Below, one piece after another: positions 1-8,070 of a DNA stretch of 64,000 nt. The translations under genes were made by a program, and so were the position numbers. The DNA comes from JBMOKT01 sp049323895 (GTDB lineage Bacteria > Bacillota > Peptococcia > Peptococcales > BICA1-8). The notes beneath the pieces are model-generated. The model did not search any database. It saw nothing but the letters and a program-made list of their open reading frames with translations, and had not been told where the DNA came from. Position 1 is the stretch's first letter, and each line of letters starts with the position of its first letter. The stretch is from assembly GCA_049323895.1 (NCBI GenBank), contig JBMOKT010000016.1:1-64000 (forward strand), read 5' to 3'.

Positions 1-138
1 AAGGAAAAATTCAATATCCAGCGTGAACGAATTGACCGTTTTTTTCCTAAGAACTTTACCGAAAAGCAAAAAGAAGATTTGATTGTCCAATTGCTTGAAG
101 GCTGGTATAAGAAGCGGCAAAAGGAGCAGGAGCGATAA
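1..138 (+). CDS. C-terminal end of a ParB-like partition protein (partial)
   Basis: Only the last 45 codons are in the window, open from base 1 to the TAA at 136-138. The tail is very basic (ending KKRQKEQER) and contains RIDRFFPKNFTEKQKED, which resembles my memory of the C-terminus of ParB/Spo0J-like proteins that open Tn1549-type conjugative elements. The downstream gene order fits such an element. The DNA-binding part is off the left edge, so the family assignment rests on tail and context. Confidence 0.45.
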   Translation, partial: KEKFNIQRERIDRFFPKNFTEKQKEDLIVQLLEGWYKKRQKEQER

Positions 139-155
139 ACAGAGTACGACTACGG

Positions 156-200
156 CGCAAGATAATCATTTCGCTCTCAAATAAGCGATGGCGTTTTTTT
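156..200 (+). terminator. possible intrinsic terminator after the ParB-like gene
   Basis: An imperfect stem pairs CGC, CAT and CGCT (156-175) with AGCG, ATG and GCG (184-193) and is followed directly by seven T. Internal bulges make it a modest hairpin. Confidence 0.4.
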
Positions 201-228
201 ATGCTCTTTTTTGAAAGGAGGTGCTTCT

Positions 229-414
229 ATGTACTTTACTGAAGGGCAATTACGCGAATACGAGCGTACGATGCAGGAAAAACCGATACATGACCGTAGA
301 CCCATTAAATCTTTGAAAGAACTGGATTGCAAGAACTATCTGAAATTTGACAAGCATTGCCGCAAATGCAGTAAGGAGAAGTGCACTCTATTGGACGATG
401 AACAAGGCCGGTAA
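229..414 (+). CDS. small cysteine-rich hypothetical protein of the conjugative element
   Basis: The ATG at 229 follows a strong GAAAGGAGG site, which favours it over an in-frame TTG at 211. The product has 61 residues and is charged, with CRKCSKEKC near its C-terminus, a spacing that could bind a metal ion. I do not recognise a named family. Similar short Cys-containing proteins occur after parB in Tn1549-type elements, so a role in element maintenance is only an inference. Confidence 0.55.
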   Translation: MYFTEGQLREYERTMQEKPIHDRRPIKSLKELDCKNYLKFDKHCRKCSKEKCTLLDDEQGR

Positions 415-580
415 CTTTTACACCAAGGGGGTAGACTGTCCATTTGCTTGCAGGTGTCGCATGGTGCCTTTGCGGTTTCCCCCTCCCCACACCCCTCCCC
501 TGAAATTTACCAGCCGAAAAAGAAATATTTCTGCCTTTCGGCAGGTAATACCGCAAAATTCATGTAGAAAGGAGCCTTTT
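415..580 (+). other. non-coding spacer with C-runs and a small hairpin
   Basis: No convincing gene lies here. The stretch has C-rich runs at about 478-500 and a short hairpin (CTGCC at 531-535 with GGCAG at 540-544). It resembles my memory of a spacer conserved between early genes of Tn1549-type elements. Its function is unknown. Confidence 0.3.
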
Positions 581-733
581 ATGCAAGAGACAATACAGAA
601 GAAACCCAAAACATTTCGTACCCTGATCCGGCGAATCCATATCAGTCGCAAAATAGTAAGGGATGAAAGTAATGAGCCTGCTGCAAGGGGAAAGAACAAA
701 AAGCAGGAAACCCACCCGTCTTTCATCCCGTAA
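581..733 (+). CDS. possible small basic protein (50 aa)
   Basis: The ATG at 581 sits 7 bases after AGAAAGGAG, a good ribosome binding site, and the frame ends at TAA 731-733 just before a clear terminator. The peptide is rich in Lys and Arg (FRTLIRRIHISRKIVRDES), which suggests nucleic acid binding, but no family is recognised. Confidence 0.4.
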   Translation: MQETIQKKPKTFRTLIRRIHISRKIVRDESNEPAARGKNKKQETHPSFIP

Positions 734-735
734 TG

Positions 736-768
736 TGCTCTCTGTGAAAACACAGGGAGCATTTTTTA
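736..768 (+). terminator. intrinsic terminator
   Basis: TGCTCTCTGTG at 736-746 pairs with CACAGGGAGCA at 751-761 around an AAAA loop (one mismatch), followed by six T. It closes the preceding short transcript. Confidence 0.75.
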
Positions 769-855
769 TTCATCACAACGGAGGTAGGTATAGAGCAGTT
801 TGAAGATACTAAAAACCGGCTATTTATCTGAAAAGTCGATTGGAGTGAGAATAAA

Positions 856-1473
856 ATGGCTGAAGAAAAACGCATGGTGGATACCTATGAGGTAAAACAC
901 GCCATCCATATTGGAGATAAGGAAATCCTCTTTGCGGTGGACGATAGGATAACCCACTGCCCCTATATGGTGTGCAGCTGCACCTGGGATAACCCTTTGG
1001 GGATTGCCTGCTTCTCAGAAGCTGCAGGAAGCGCGGACTATCTGGAAATGATGACGGAATTCATTTCCCGAGTTACAGCGCAGCTTGAAACTGTGAAAGT
1101 GGAAAGGGATAAAATCACCGTCCTTATGAAGCCTTTTGCTCAGGAGCATTGCATCCCGAATGATTACGGGCAGAGCATTGAAAATAAAGTCGTAGTCATC
1201 CGCGCAGAGTGCCTGCGCCCCGAATACCGCACCGCCGAAAAGCAGCTTATGCTGGCCACAGGCGGTTTTGGCACTTATGCCAATGCCAGAGGACGGGCGG
1301 TTTACACCGTCAACCTATACTCTGGCAAGAAAGCCCGCTGGAACCGCGAGGACATATTGGGTATAGTCAAGCAGGAGTGTATGCCCGATTGGGCAAAGGA
1401 CCGACTAAAGCAGATTGAGTCCGAGAGAAAAATTAAGCAAAAAAACATGAACAAGCAAGATAGGGGGTGCTGA
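856..1473 (+). CDS. hypothetical protein of the conjugative element (205 aa)
   Basis: The ATG at 856 is preceded by a GGAGTGAGA-type site. The protein is soluble, with no signal peptide or membrane segment, and has a Lys-rich C-terminal tail. The N-terminal half has several Cys and Trp residues (CPYMVCSCTWDNP). It is followed directly by two more small genes and a DUF3991/Toprim protein, so it belongs to the element's early operon. I do not recognise the family. Confidence 0.6.
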   Translation: MAEEKRMVDTYEVKHAIHIGDKEILFAVDDRITHCPYMVCSCTWDNPLGIACFSEAAGSADYLEMMTEFISRVTAQLETVKVERDKITVLMKPFAQEHCIPNDYGQSIENKVVVIRAECLRPEYRTAEKQLMLATGGFGTYANARGRAVYTVNLYSGKKARWNREDILGIVKQECMPDWAKDRLKQIESERKIKQKNMNKQDRGC

Positions 1474-1475
1474 GA

Positions 1476-1775
1476 TTGGAAAAAGAAATTAATGCGGGTT
1501 ATACCATTACCGACCGGCTGGCGGTGGGAAACTCGGAATTTGTCATCGGCCACAACGAGAGTGCTCCTGCCAAATTTGTGACCTGGAAATGTAAGAAGGG
1601 TGAAAAGGATTACTACTGGGGGCATTACTGCAATGACCGCCTAACCGCTCTTGAAGATTTGTGTAATCGTGGGCTGGATGAAGTCCATTATTTGAGAAGT
1701 CTCCAGCAAGAAAAAGATGCAGTCGATAAACCGGCGCAGCAGGACAGAAAGAAAAAACACGAACCGGAACGATAA
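1476..1775 (+). CDS. hypothetical protein of the conjugative element (99 aa)
   Basis: The TTG at 1476 is about 8 bases after AGGGGG and 2 bases after the previous stop, which suggests translational coupling. A GTG at 1467 overlaps that ribosome binding site and is less likely. The body contains DYYWGHYCNDRLTALEDLCN, a pattern I associate with conserved short proteins of Tn1549-type elements, and the tail is basic. No catalytic motif is visible. Confidence 0.55.
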   Translation: MEKEINAGYTITDRLAVGNSEFVIGHNESAPAKFVTWKCKKGEKDYYWGHYCNDRLTALEDLCNRGLDEVHYLRSLQQEKDAVDKPAQQDRKKKHEPER

Positions 1776-1787
1776 GGAGGGATACCG

Positions 1788-2021
1788 TTGGTAACGAAGC
1801 TGCAACTGATTACGGAGCTTTCGGGACGGAAGATGGAAACGGCCAGTATGCAAATCGACGTCCCCTTTGAAAAGGAGCAGGAGCTGCAGACTAAATCCGT
1901 GGGGCTGGCGGAATTGAACATCCTGCTTAACATGGACAAACTAGATAACGAGGTGATGGACGGCGAACCTGACGAGGATATGGATGAGCTGGAAAAGAAA
2001 ACCGTGGGCTATGAAAGGTGA
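1788..2021 (+). CDS. small acidic hypothetical protein (77 aa)
   Basis: A TTG start at 1788 lies 7 bases after a full AAGGAGG. The C-terminal half is strongly acidic. It is co-oriented with and closely followed (11 bases) by the DUF3991/Toprim gene, so it is probably in the same transcript. No family is recognised. Confidence 0.5.
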   Translation: MVTKLQLITELSGRKMETASMQIDVPFEKEQELQTKSVGLAELNILLNMDKLDNEVMDGEPDEDMDELEKKTVGYER

Positions 2022-2032
2022 GGTGAGAAAAA

Positions 2033-2980
2033 ATGCCCTATGTTACACCGGAGCAGATTGAGCGGGCAAAACAAATGGATCTGCTGACTTACCTGCAATA
2101 TTACGAGCCACAGGAGCTGGTGCGCTTTTCCTGCAACGTCTATACCACAAGTACCCATGACAGCCTGAAAATATCCAACGGGAAATGGTGCTGGTGGTCA
2201 CGTGGCATCGGTGGGCGCTCCGCTCTGGATTACCTAATCAAAGTCAGGGGCATGACGCTCCCGGAAGCAGTAATTAGAATAGACGGGCAGGCGGTAGTCA
2301 TGCCGCCTGTTCCAGAAAGGACACAGGAACACTCCGCACCGAAGAAGCTGCTTTTACCGGAGAAAAACGAAAACAACGATCGGGTGATTGCCTATCTGAC
2401 AGGGCGCGGCATTCACCGCTCTTTGCTTGATTACTGCATCCGTACGGGAAGGCTGTATGAAAGCCGGGATTATCACAACGCTGTTTTTGTCGGCTCAGAC
2501 CGGCAGGGCGTTCCCCGCTACGGTACGCTCCGGGGAACCTCCGGCAGGCGGTTTATGGGGGACGTCAATGGCAGCGACAAGCATTACTCCTTTTCCATCC
2601 CGGCATGGAATAAACGCCGGAGGTTGCACCTGTTTGAATGTGCCATCGACCTTTTATCCTACGGTACGCTGGAACTGCTTTCCGGCCGGGACTGGCGGCA
2701 GGATTGCTGTCTTTCCCTGGCGGGCATTTACAGGCCGAAAAAGAACATCGAAGAAAGCACTCCACCCGCCGCTTTGATGCAATACCTGGAGGACTATCCG
2801 CAGATAAACACTATTGTCCTGCACCTAGATAACGATGAGCCAGGGCGGCTAGCGGCAAAAGCCATTCAAAACATCCTCCCGCCTGCTTACACCGTATCCA
2901 ACGAACCGCCGAAACACGTGAAGGATTATAATGACTATCTGAGAATAGTGTTAAGTGGACGACGGGGGCAGGAGCGATAG
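2033..2980 (+). CDS. DUF3991/Toprim-domain primase-like protein
   Basis: The protein has 315 residues. The N-terminal part (about residues 1-90, with KWCWWSRGIGGRSALDYL) matches the zinc-finger-like DUF3991 region that resembles the DnaG zinc-binding domain. The C-terminal part has a Toprim-like segment, TIVLHLDNDEPGRLAAKAI at about residues 258-276, with the acidic DND. Such proteins occur in conjugative elements and are thought to help prime or process transferred DNA. The ATG at 2033 has a GAGGTGAG site upstream. It ends just before the AbiE operator region. Confidence 0.8.
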   Translation: MPYVTPEQIERAKQMDLLTYLQYYEPQELVRFSCNVYTTSTHDSLKISNGKWCWWSRGIGGRSALDYLIKVRGMTLPEAVIRIDGQAVVMPPVPERTQEHSAPKKLLLPEKNENNDRVIAYLTGRGIHRSLLDYCIRTGRLYESRDYHNAVFVGSDRQGVPRYGTLRGTSGRRFMGDVNGSDKHYSFSIPAWNKRRRLHLFECAIDLLSYGTLELLSGRDWRQDCCLSLAGIYRPKKNIEESTPPAALMQYLEDYPQINTIVLHLDNDEPGRLAAKAIQNILPPAYTVSNEPPKHVKDYNDYLRIVLSGRRGQER

Positions 2981-3001
2981 AAACCACTTTTTCTTTTGAT
3001 G

Positions 3002-3046
3002 TATACAAATACACTCTAAATTGTTATAATATAGAGTGTATTTGTA
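3002..3046 (+). promoter_or_regulatory. promoter and 15-bp inverted-repeat operator of the abiE pair
   Basis: A perfect 15-bp inverted repeat (TACAAATACACTCTA at 3004-3018 and its reverse complement at 3032-3046) flanks TATAAT at 3025-3030. A TATACA at 3002-3007 lies exactly 17 bases upstream as a possible -35. AbiEi antitoxins are known to bind inverted repeats at their own promoter, so this is the likely autoregulatory site. Confidence 0.8.
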
Positions 3047-3066
3047 CTGGAAGGATGTGGTGTAAG

Positions 3067-3660
3067 ATGAAGCATATTGAAAAAATTCAAGAGATGCTTG
3101 CGCAAAACAACGGAGTAATTACTGCTTCACAGCTCACCGAGAATAATATACCCAGGCATTATCTGAAAAAAATGCTGGACAAGAAGCTCCTGGTTAAGGC
3201 TGACCGGGGTATTTATATCAAGCCGGAAATGTGGGAAGATGAAATGTATATCTTGCAATATAAGTTTAGCAGGGGCATTTTTTCCCATGAAACGGCCTTG
3301 TTTATTCATGGCATGACAGACAGAACACCCCTGAAATATGTTATGACGTTTCCCTACGGGTATCATGTCAAATCCCTCAAACAAGAAAACGTTATCATTA
3401 GAAAGTCAATTAAAGATTTATATGAACTCGGATTGACCAACGGCATTTCTCCCTATGGAAATCCGATCCGTCTGTACGATGTGGAGCGGACGCTTTGTGA
3501 TATTGTAAAGGGAAACAACACTTGTGACATCCAGATCGTCAATCAGGCGATGAAGCAATACGCCAAAATGCCGGGGAAAAATATCACGAAGCTTTTTGAT
3601 TACGCCGAGAAGGTGCGGGTAAAGCCTAAAATACTGAACTATATGGAGGTTTTGCTATGA
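3067..3660 (+). CDS. abiEi: type IV toxin-antitoxin system antitoxin AbiEi
   Basis: The 197-residue protein has an N-terminal winged-helix segment (ASQLTENNIPRHYLKKMLDK, about 20-40) and the AbiEi signature FSHETALFIHGMTDRTPLKY followed by an R-L-Y-D-VERTLCDI region. AbiEi neutralises the AbiEii nucleotidyltransferase and represses its own operon. The ATG at 3067 is chosen; the in-frame ATG at 3055 abuts the GGAAGG site and is too close. The stop overlaps the toxin start by 4 bases (ATGA). It probably stabilises the element or aborts phage infection. Confidence 0.9.
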   Translation: MKHIEKIQEMLAQNNGVITASQLTENNIPRHYLKKMLDKKLLVKADRGIYIKPEMWEDEMYILQYKFSRGIFSHETALFIHGMTDRTPLKYVMTFPYGYHVKSLKQENVIIRKSIKDLYELGLTNGISPYGNPIRLYDVERTLCDIVKGNNTCDIQIVNQAMKQYAKMPGKNITKLFDYAEKVRVKPKILNYMEVLL

Positions 3661-4529
3661 TAACCAATAACCCCATGCAATTGAAGGCATATATTAAAAA
3701 GATGGCCGCCGAAAAAAACATTTCCGCCCAACTTGTCATGCAGAACTACATGCTGGAACGGCTGCTGGAACGTATTTCGGTATCAAAATACCAATCCAAT
3801 CTGATTTTAAAAGGCGGCTTTTTGATTTCAGCCATTGTCGGATTGGATACAAGGTCGACGATGGATCTGGATACCACTATCCAAGGCATTGACGTTAGCC
3901 ATGATACTGTTAGGAGAATTTTTGAGGAAATAGGTTCCATTCCTTTTGAAGATAATGTCAAATTTGAAGTGTTGAATACTTATGATATACGGGAGGGCGA
4001 TGATTATCCGGGAATCAGAGTAGCGATGAAGGCCAATTATCCTCCGCTGGCTGTTCCCCTTTCCGTGGACGTTACGACCGGGGACAAAATCACACCCAGA
4101 GCAATAGAATACACCTTCAACCTTTTATTTGAGAACAGAACTATCAAAATCATGGCGTACAATCTGGAAACGGTGCTTGCCGAAAAGCTGGAAACCGTAG
4201 TGACCCGTGGAATTGCAAATACAAGACCAAGGGATTTTTACGATATTTACATATTGTATCAGCTTAGAGGCCATGAATGTGACAAATCGGTATTAAAAAG
4301 CGCATTGGTAGAAACCTCGTCTAGACGCAAAAGCATTGCTGTCATGTCAAATTATAAGACTGTTCTGAATAACATCTCAGAAAGTGAACAAAGCAAAGGG
4401 TTTTGGAGGAAATACCAAACAGACTTTGACTATGCGAAGGACATTGATTTTACAGATATCTGTCATTTGATTGTTCAAATTTTTGATGAAATTGGTTTTA
4501 ATAAATACAACAGAACGCTATCTCATTGA
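3657..4529 (+). CDS. abiEii: AbiEii toxin, nucleotidyltransferase
   Basis: The 290-residue protein belongs to the AbiEii/AbiGii nucleotidyltransferases. Visible motifs are LKGGFLISAIVG followed by RSTMDLDT (glycine and DxD motifs, about residues 43-64), AEKLETV, and RPRDFYDIY. Family members transfer nucleotides to RNA targets and are bacteriostatic. It is translationally coupled to the antitoxin through an ATGA overlap. The gene looks intact. Its base composition is more AT-rich than the conjugation genes, so the pair was probably gained as cargo. Confidence 0.9.
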   Translation: MITNNPMQLKAYIKKMAAEKNISAQLVMQNYMLERLLERISVSKYQSNLILKGGFLISAIVGLDTRSTMDLDTTIQGIDVSHDTVRRIFEEIGSIPFEDNVKFEVLNTYDIREGDDYPGIRVAMKANYPPLAVPLSVDVTTGDKITPRAIEYTFNLLFENRTIKIMAYNLETVLAEKLETVVTRGIANTRPRDFYDIYILYQLRGHECDKSVLKSALVETSSRRKSIAVMSNYKTVLNNISESEQSKGFWRKYQTDFDYAKDIDFTDICHLIVQIFDEIGFNKYNRTLSH

Positions 4530-4638
4530 ATTATTGAGTTTATTTGTATTTCTTAATGTCACAATAAAGTGTTTTGTTGTAAAAAATTATAGGTTACGTA
4601 GAAGTAGAATAATGCGTCATAGTGTGAGGTGATAAGAT

Positions 4639-4989
4639 ATGAGTAGGCAAAAATTAAGTCATGGCTTTTTATATGGAGTAAACAATATAACTATAACAAA
4701 GATTTTAAAATGGCAGCATAGTGAGAATATTAATTGGAAAGCATTTCTGTGGTATATTGCTGATTACGCTACAATCGTAGATATTGGTGAAAATTGGTTT
4801 AAAGTTAATATTGTTTCTGATAAACAATTGAGTTTTTTCTATAATAAGGTTATCGAATATCAACCGGATATATGTGAAAATAATTATTTTGTTGATATTC
4901 AGAATGACCTTTGGGTAGACCATAAAATAGGTGCAAAAAGAAATCTCGAAATTCTTCATAAACTCTTAAAACAAACAGAAACAATGTAG
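4639..4989 (+). CDS. hypothetical protein next to the AbiE cargo (116 aa)
   Basis: The ATG at 4639 follows a good GAGGTGAT site. The sequence is AT-rich, unlike the flanking conjugation genes, so it probably entered with the AbiE cargo. It has no signal peptide, membrane span or known motif. The aromatic-rich pattern (KAFLWYIADYATIVDIGENWF) suggests a small globular protein. No function is proposed. Confidence 0.5.
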   Translation: MSRQKLSHGFLYGVNNITITKILKWQHSENINWKAFLWYIADYATIVDIGENWFKVNIVSDKQLSFFYNKVIEYQPDICENNYFVDIQNDLWVDHKIGAKRNLEILHKLLKQTETM

Positions 4990-5124
4990 GTGTTTATGGG
5001 TGAAGTAATAGCAACTTATGTTGAACGTAATATATACCAAATAGAATATTTTCTAATGAAAGGGTGCTGAAAAATTAGTGCCTTTTTCTTTTGCCCAAAA
5101 ATCTAGAAAGGAGGCGTTGTTTTT

Positions 5125-5343
5125 ATGAAGACCTATCAGGTGGAAATCAATGAAACCCTTTGCATGACCGTCGAGATCGAAGCAGAAAACGCCCAGCAAG
5201 CGGAAGCGATTGTGCGGGAAGCATACAACAATGAAGTATATATCCTCGACGCGGAACACTTTGCCGGGGTTGAGTTTACCACGCAGGAAAAGAAAATTGA
5301 AGCACGGAGCAGGAACCAAAAGTGCTGCGAGTATGAGCGATGA
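5125..5343 (+). CDS. DpnD/PcfM family protein
   Basis: The 72-residue protein starts MKTYQVEINETLCMTVEIEA and continues with AENAQQAEAIVREAYNN and YILDAEHFAGVEF, the pattern of the DpnD/PcfM family common in conjugative plasmids and Tn1549-type elements. The exact role is unknown. The ATG at 5125 has an AAAGGAGG site 11 bases upstream. It sits directly before the candidate oriT. Confidence 0.75.
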   Translation: MKTYQVEINETLCMTVEIEAENAQQAEAIVREAYNNEVYILDAEHFAGVEFTTQEKKIEARSRNQKCCEYER

Positions 5344-5398
5344 CATCCGCCTTCTCTTTTCGGCTGGTTGTCTCCGAAATCAATCGTAACACACCCAA

Positions 5399-5478
5399 CA
5401 CAAGACCGCTGTCTTGTGGTGCAGCAAGCACTGAATTTTGTCTCCCAAAATTCGCTTGTTAGGGGCAAAAGCCCCTAA
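5399..5478 (+). other. candidate origin of transfer (oriT)
   Basis: Three perfect inverted repeats lie in a row: CACAAGAC/GTCTTGTG (5399-5418), GAATTTTG/CAAAATTC (5433-5453) and TTAGGGGC/GCCCCTAA (5459-5478). The last is followed by TACCCCCTC. The stretch is non-coding and immediately precedes the mobC and relaxase genes, the usual position of oriT in this element class. The nic site cannot be placed from the sequence alone. Confidence 0.65.
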
Positions 5479-5578
5479 TACCCCCTCATGTTGCACTTTC
5501 ATCAATCAAGAAAAAAGAGGTGTTATGAATGAACGAACTTCAAAAAAAATGGCGGATAGCGCGAAAGGAGCCGGAGCC

Positions 5579-5950
5579 ATGAGAAAACGCGGCATTCGTG
5601 TTCAGGTATGGCTGAATAAAGAGGAAAATACACGGCTTCATACTAGCGCCAAAAAAGCAGGGCTTTCGCAGGAAAGCTATCTACGTACGCTTATCAATGG
5701 CTATGTACCCAAAGAGCTACCCCCTCCCGACTATTACGCTATGATGAGGGAGCTTCATACCATCGGCAGCAACTTAAATCAGATCGCGGCAAAGGCAAAT
5801 GCCAGGGGGCATATCGACCGCACAGTGTTCCAGTATGAAGCCAACCGGCTGAGAAAGGCCGTTTTAGATATACAGGCGGCGGCTACAGCGCCGGAAAGGA
5901 GAAATGACAATGGCAACCACAGCGATATGGGACGTGAAAGACCGCCTTGA
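5579..5950 (+). CDS. mobC: MobC-type relaxosome accessory protein
   Basis: The 123-residue protein opens with MRKRGIRVQVWLNKEE, a ribbon-helix-helix-like start, and has LHTIGSNLNQIAAKAN, the conserved helix of MobC relaxosome proteins. It binds oriT and helps the relaxase nick. The ATG at 5579 is 8 bases after AAAGGAG and is preferred over an in-frame ATG at 5525 with a weaker site. The gene overlaps the relaxase start by about 40 bases. Confidence 0.85.
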   Translation: MRKRGIRVQVWLNKEENTRLHTSAKKAGLSQESYLRTLINGYVPKELPPPDYYAMMRELHTIGSNLNQIAAKANARGHIDRTVFQYEANRLRKAVLDIQAAATAPERRNDNGNHSDMGRERPP

Positions 5951-7289
5951 CCGGGTAATCAATTACGCTGCCAATCCTAACAAAACGGAGAACCTTGATT
6001 TTTCAAGCTCCGATTATCAGGGCCTACAAAACGTGTTGGAATACGCCCAGGAGGACGGCAAAACTGAACAGCAGTTTTACGTCACCGGCCTCAACTGCGA
6101 CCCGGCTACCGCCTGTGAGCAGATGACCCGTACAAAGCTGCAATTCCAAAAGACGGACGGCATTCTGGCCTTTCATGCCTACCAAGCCTTTGCGCCGGGG
6201 GAGGCCACTCCTGAAAGCGCCCATACCATTGGCGTGAAGCTGGCTAAGGAACTTTGGAGCGACCGCTTTGAGGTGGTGGTATCCACCCACCTTGACAAAA
6301 ATCATTTGCACAATCATTTTGTCTTAAACTCCGTATCCTTCCGGGACGGCAAGCGGTACTACGATAATAACGCTACCTACGCCCTCATGCGCAAGGTTTC
6401 CGACCGGCTGTGTCGGGAATATTCCCTGTCGGTTATTGAAAACCCGAAGCGCGGCAAATCCAAGCACTTTGCCGAGTGGAAGGCCGAGCAGGAAGGAAAA
6501 CCTACCTGGCGGGGCCTTATCCGCGAGGACGTAGATATAGCCATTGTCGCTGCCATGACCTTTACGAAGTTTATCGCCGTCCTGCGAAAAGAGGGCTATG
6601 AAGTGAAAACCGGTGTGAAATATATGGCGGTGCGTCCTCCCGGCAAGGAACGTTTTGTCCGCTTGAAAACTTTGGGGGACAATTACAACGATCATGCGAT
6701 TAAAAAACGCATCATGGAAAACCGCAATCCCAAGCACCCGCCGCCCTTACCGGAGCCGAAGCGAAAACGCTGCATCCTCAAAGGCTCCTTCAAAGCGGTG
6801 AAAAGGATAACCGGACTGCAAGCCCTCTACCTCCAGTACCTCTACAAGATGGGCATCCTGCCCAGGCACCATGCGTCCCCCAAAAGGACGCGTTTTTTAT
6901 TGCGCGAGGACCTCCGGCATCTGGAGGAAATCATAGCGCAAACCAAGCTGCTTTGTAGAAACCATATTTCGAGCAGGGAACAGCTTTCCGCACATCATTC
7001 GGGCTTGGAACAGAAAATGGCCTCCTTGTCTGACGAGCGCAAGTCCTTTTACAACCGGATACGCCGGTGCAGGGACGATGAACAGGTTGCGGCCTACAAA
7101 AAGCAAATCGCCGGGCTGACCAAGCAAATCAACCTGCTTCGTAAGGAGGTAAAACTCTGTACGGGCATCCTGTCCCGTTCCGATGAGAAAAAAGAAAAGC
7201 TGCAGCGGATCAAACAGGAAGAAATCGAGCAGCGAAAGGAGGAAAAAACCTATGAACAGCGGAGCCGACGCGGCGGATCAAATCGTTAA
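5910..7289 (+). CDS. relaxase/mobilization nuclease (MobP type)
   Basis: The N-terminal half is a relaxase: MATTAIWDVKDRLDRVI at the start and STHLDKNHLHNHF near residue 130, the metal-binding histidine motif that supports single-strand nicking at oriT. The last 130 residues are charged and likely coiled coil (KKQIAGLTKQINLLRKEVK). The ATG at 5910 has GGAAAGGAG 8 bases upstream; an ATG at 5904 is too close to it. The 3' end overlaps the pcfB-like gene. Length and motifs look intact. Confidence 0.92.
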   Translation: MATTAIWDVKDRLDRVINYAANPNKTENLDFSSSDYQGLQNVLEYAQEDGKTEQQFYVTGLNCDPATACEQMTRTKLQFQKTDGILAFHAYQAFAPGEATPESAHTIGVKLAKELWSDRFEVVVSTHLDKNHLHNHFVLNSVSFRDGKRYYDNNATYALMRKVSDRLCREYSLSVIENPKRGKSKHFAEWKAEQEGKPTWRGLIREDVDIAIVAAMTFTKFIAVLRKEGYEVKTGVKYMAVRPPGKERFVRLKTLGDNYNDHAIKKRIMENRNPKHPPPLPEPKRKRCILKGSFKAVKRITGLQALYLQYLYKMGILPRHHASPKRTRFLLREDLRHLEEIIAQTKLLCRNHISSREQLSAHHSGLEQKMASLSDERKSFYNRIRRCRDDEQVAAYKKQIAGLTKQINLLRKEVKLCTGILSRSDEKKEKLQRIKQEEIEQRKEEKTYEQRSRRGGSNR

Positions 7290-8064
7290 CATGAGTCTTA
7301 AAGGGATTGAAGTACTTGCCAAAATCTCCGGCGAGGGAGCCAAAAATCTGGCCACCTATCTTTACGCCGTCTTGAAAGACCAAAAGAAAACCAAAGGGAA
7401 AACCCGCCTGGAAGGACTGTTGCGCAGCGGCAAAGAGCTGAAAGTCTTTGCTGTCAGAAACGAGGACTTAAAGAAGTTCAGCCAAGAGGCCAAACGCTAC
7501 GGCGTCCTCTATTGCGCCCTTCATGATAAAAATGACACGGACGGCATGTGCGACATCATGGTGCGGGCCGAGGACGCCTCCAAGATCAATCGCATCGTAG
7601 AACGCTTCAAGCTGGCCACCGTTGATATAGCCGGAATAAAAAGCGAAATCCAAAAATCCAGAGCCGTCAAGCAGGAGGAAAAAGCGTCCGCCGAAAAGGA
7701 AACGCCCGCCGAAAAAAGCGCGGACGATTTTCTGGACGAACTCATGGCAAAGCCCGGCCAACCGGAGCCAACCAAGGAGCAGACCGACAACCCAAACCCC
7801 ACGACGGACCCTACGGCGGCGAAGGCGGAGAAACCCCGTCCGTCCGAGCCTACTTACGAGCGCAGCGGGAAAGCCGCCGAGGGTGCTATTGAGCCGGAAC
7901 GGAAATCCGTCCGGCAGGAACTTAAGGAAATCCGGGAGGCGCAAAAGTGGCAGTCGGAACCGAAGCACGAGTTGGTCAAAGAACAGGCCAAATCCGCCAG
8001 GCAGCATGACCAAGCACACAAACCGGAAGCAAAGAACAAACCTAAAAAACCGAAAGAGAGGTAA
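7252..8064 (+). CDS. PcfB family (DUF3801) conjugation protein
   Basis: The ATG at 7252 follows AAAGGAGG and lies inside the relaxase 3' end. The first 130 residues (SLKGIEVLAKISGEGAKNLA, then YGVLYCALHDKND and MCDIMVRAEDASKINRI) match the DUF3801/PcfB family, which links the relaxosome to the coupling protein in Enterococcus-type conjugation. The C-terminal half is low complexity, rich in Glu, Lys and Pro, and probably disordered. Confidence 0.85.
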   Translation: MNSGADAADQIVNMSLKGIEVLAKISGEGAKNLATYLYAVLKDQKKTKGKTRLEGLLRSGKELKVFAVRNEDLKKFSQEAKRYGVLYCALHDKNDTDGMCDIMVRAEDASKINRIVERFKLATVDIAGIKSEIQKSRAVKQEEKASAEKETPAEKSADDFLDELMAKPGQPEPTKEQTDNPNPTTDPTAAKAEKPRPSEPTYERSGKAAEGAIEPERKSVRQELKEIREAQKWQSEPKHELVKEQAKSARQHDQAHKPEAKNKPKKPKER

Positions 8065-8070
8065 ATCGAG

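Noticed and set aside
5438..5578. Long upstream extension of the mobC frame
   Set aside because: It crosses the three inverted repeats of the candidate oriT and has no ribosome binding site; the start at 5579 (or 5525) fits better.
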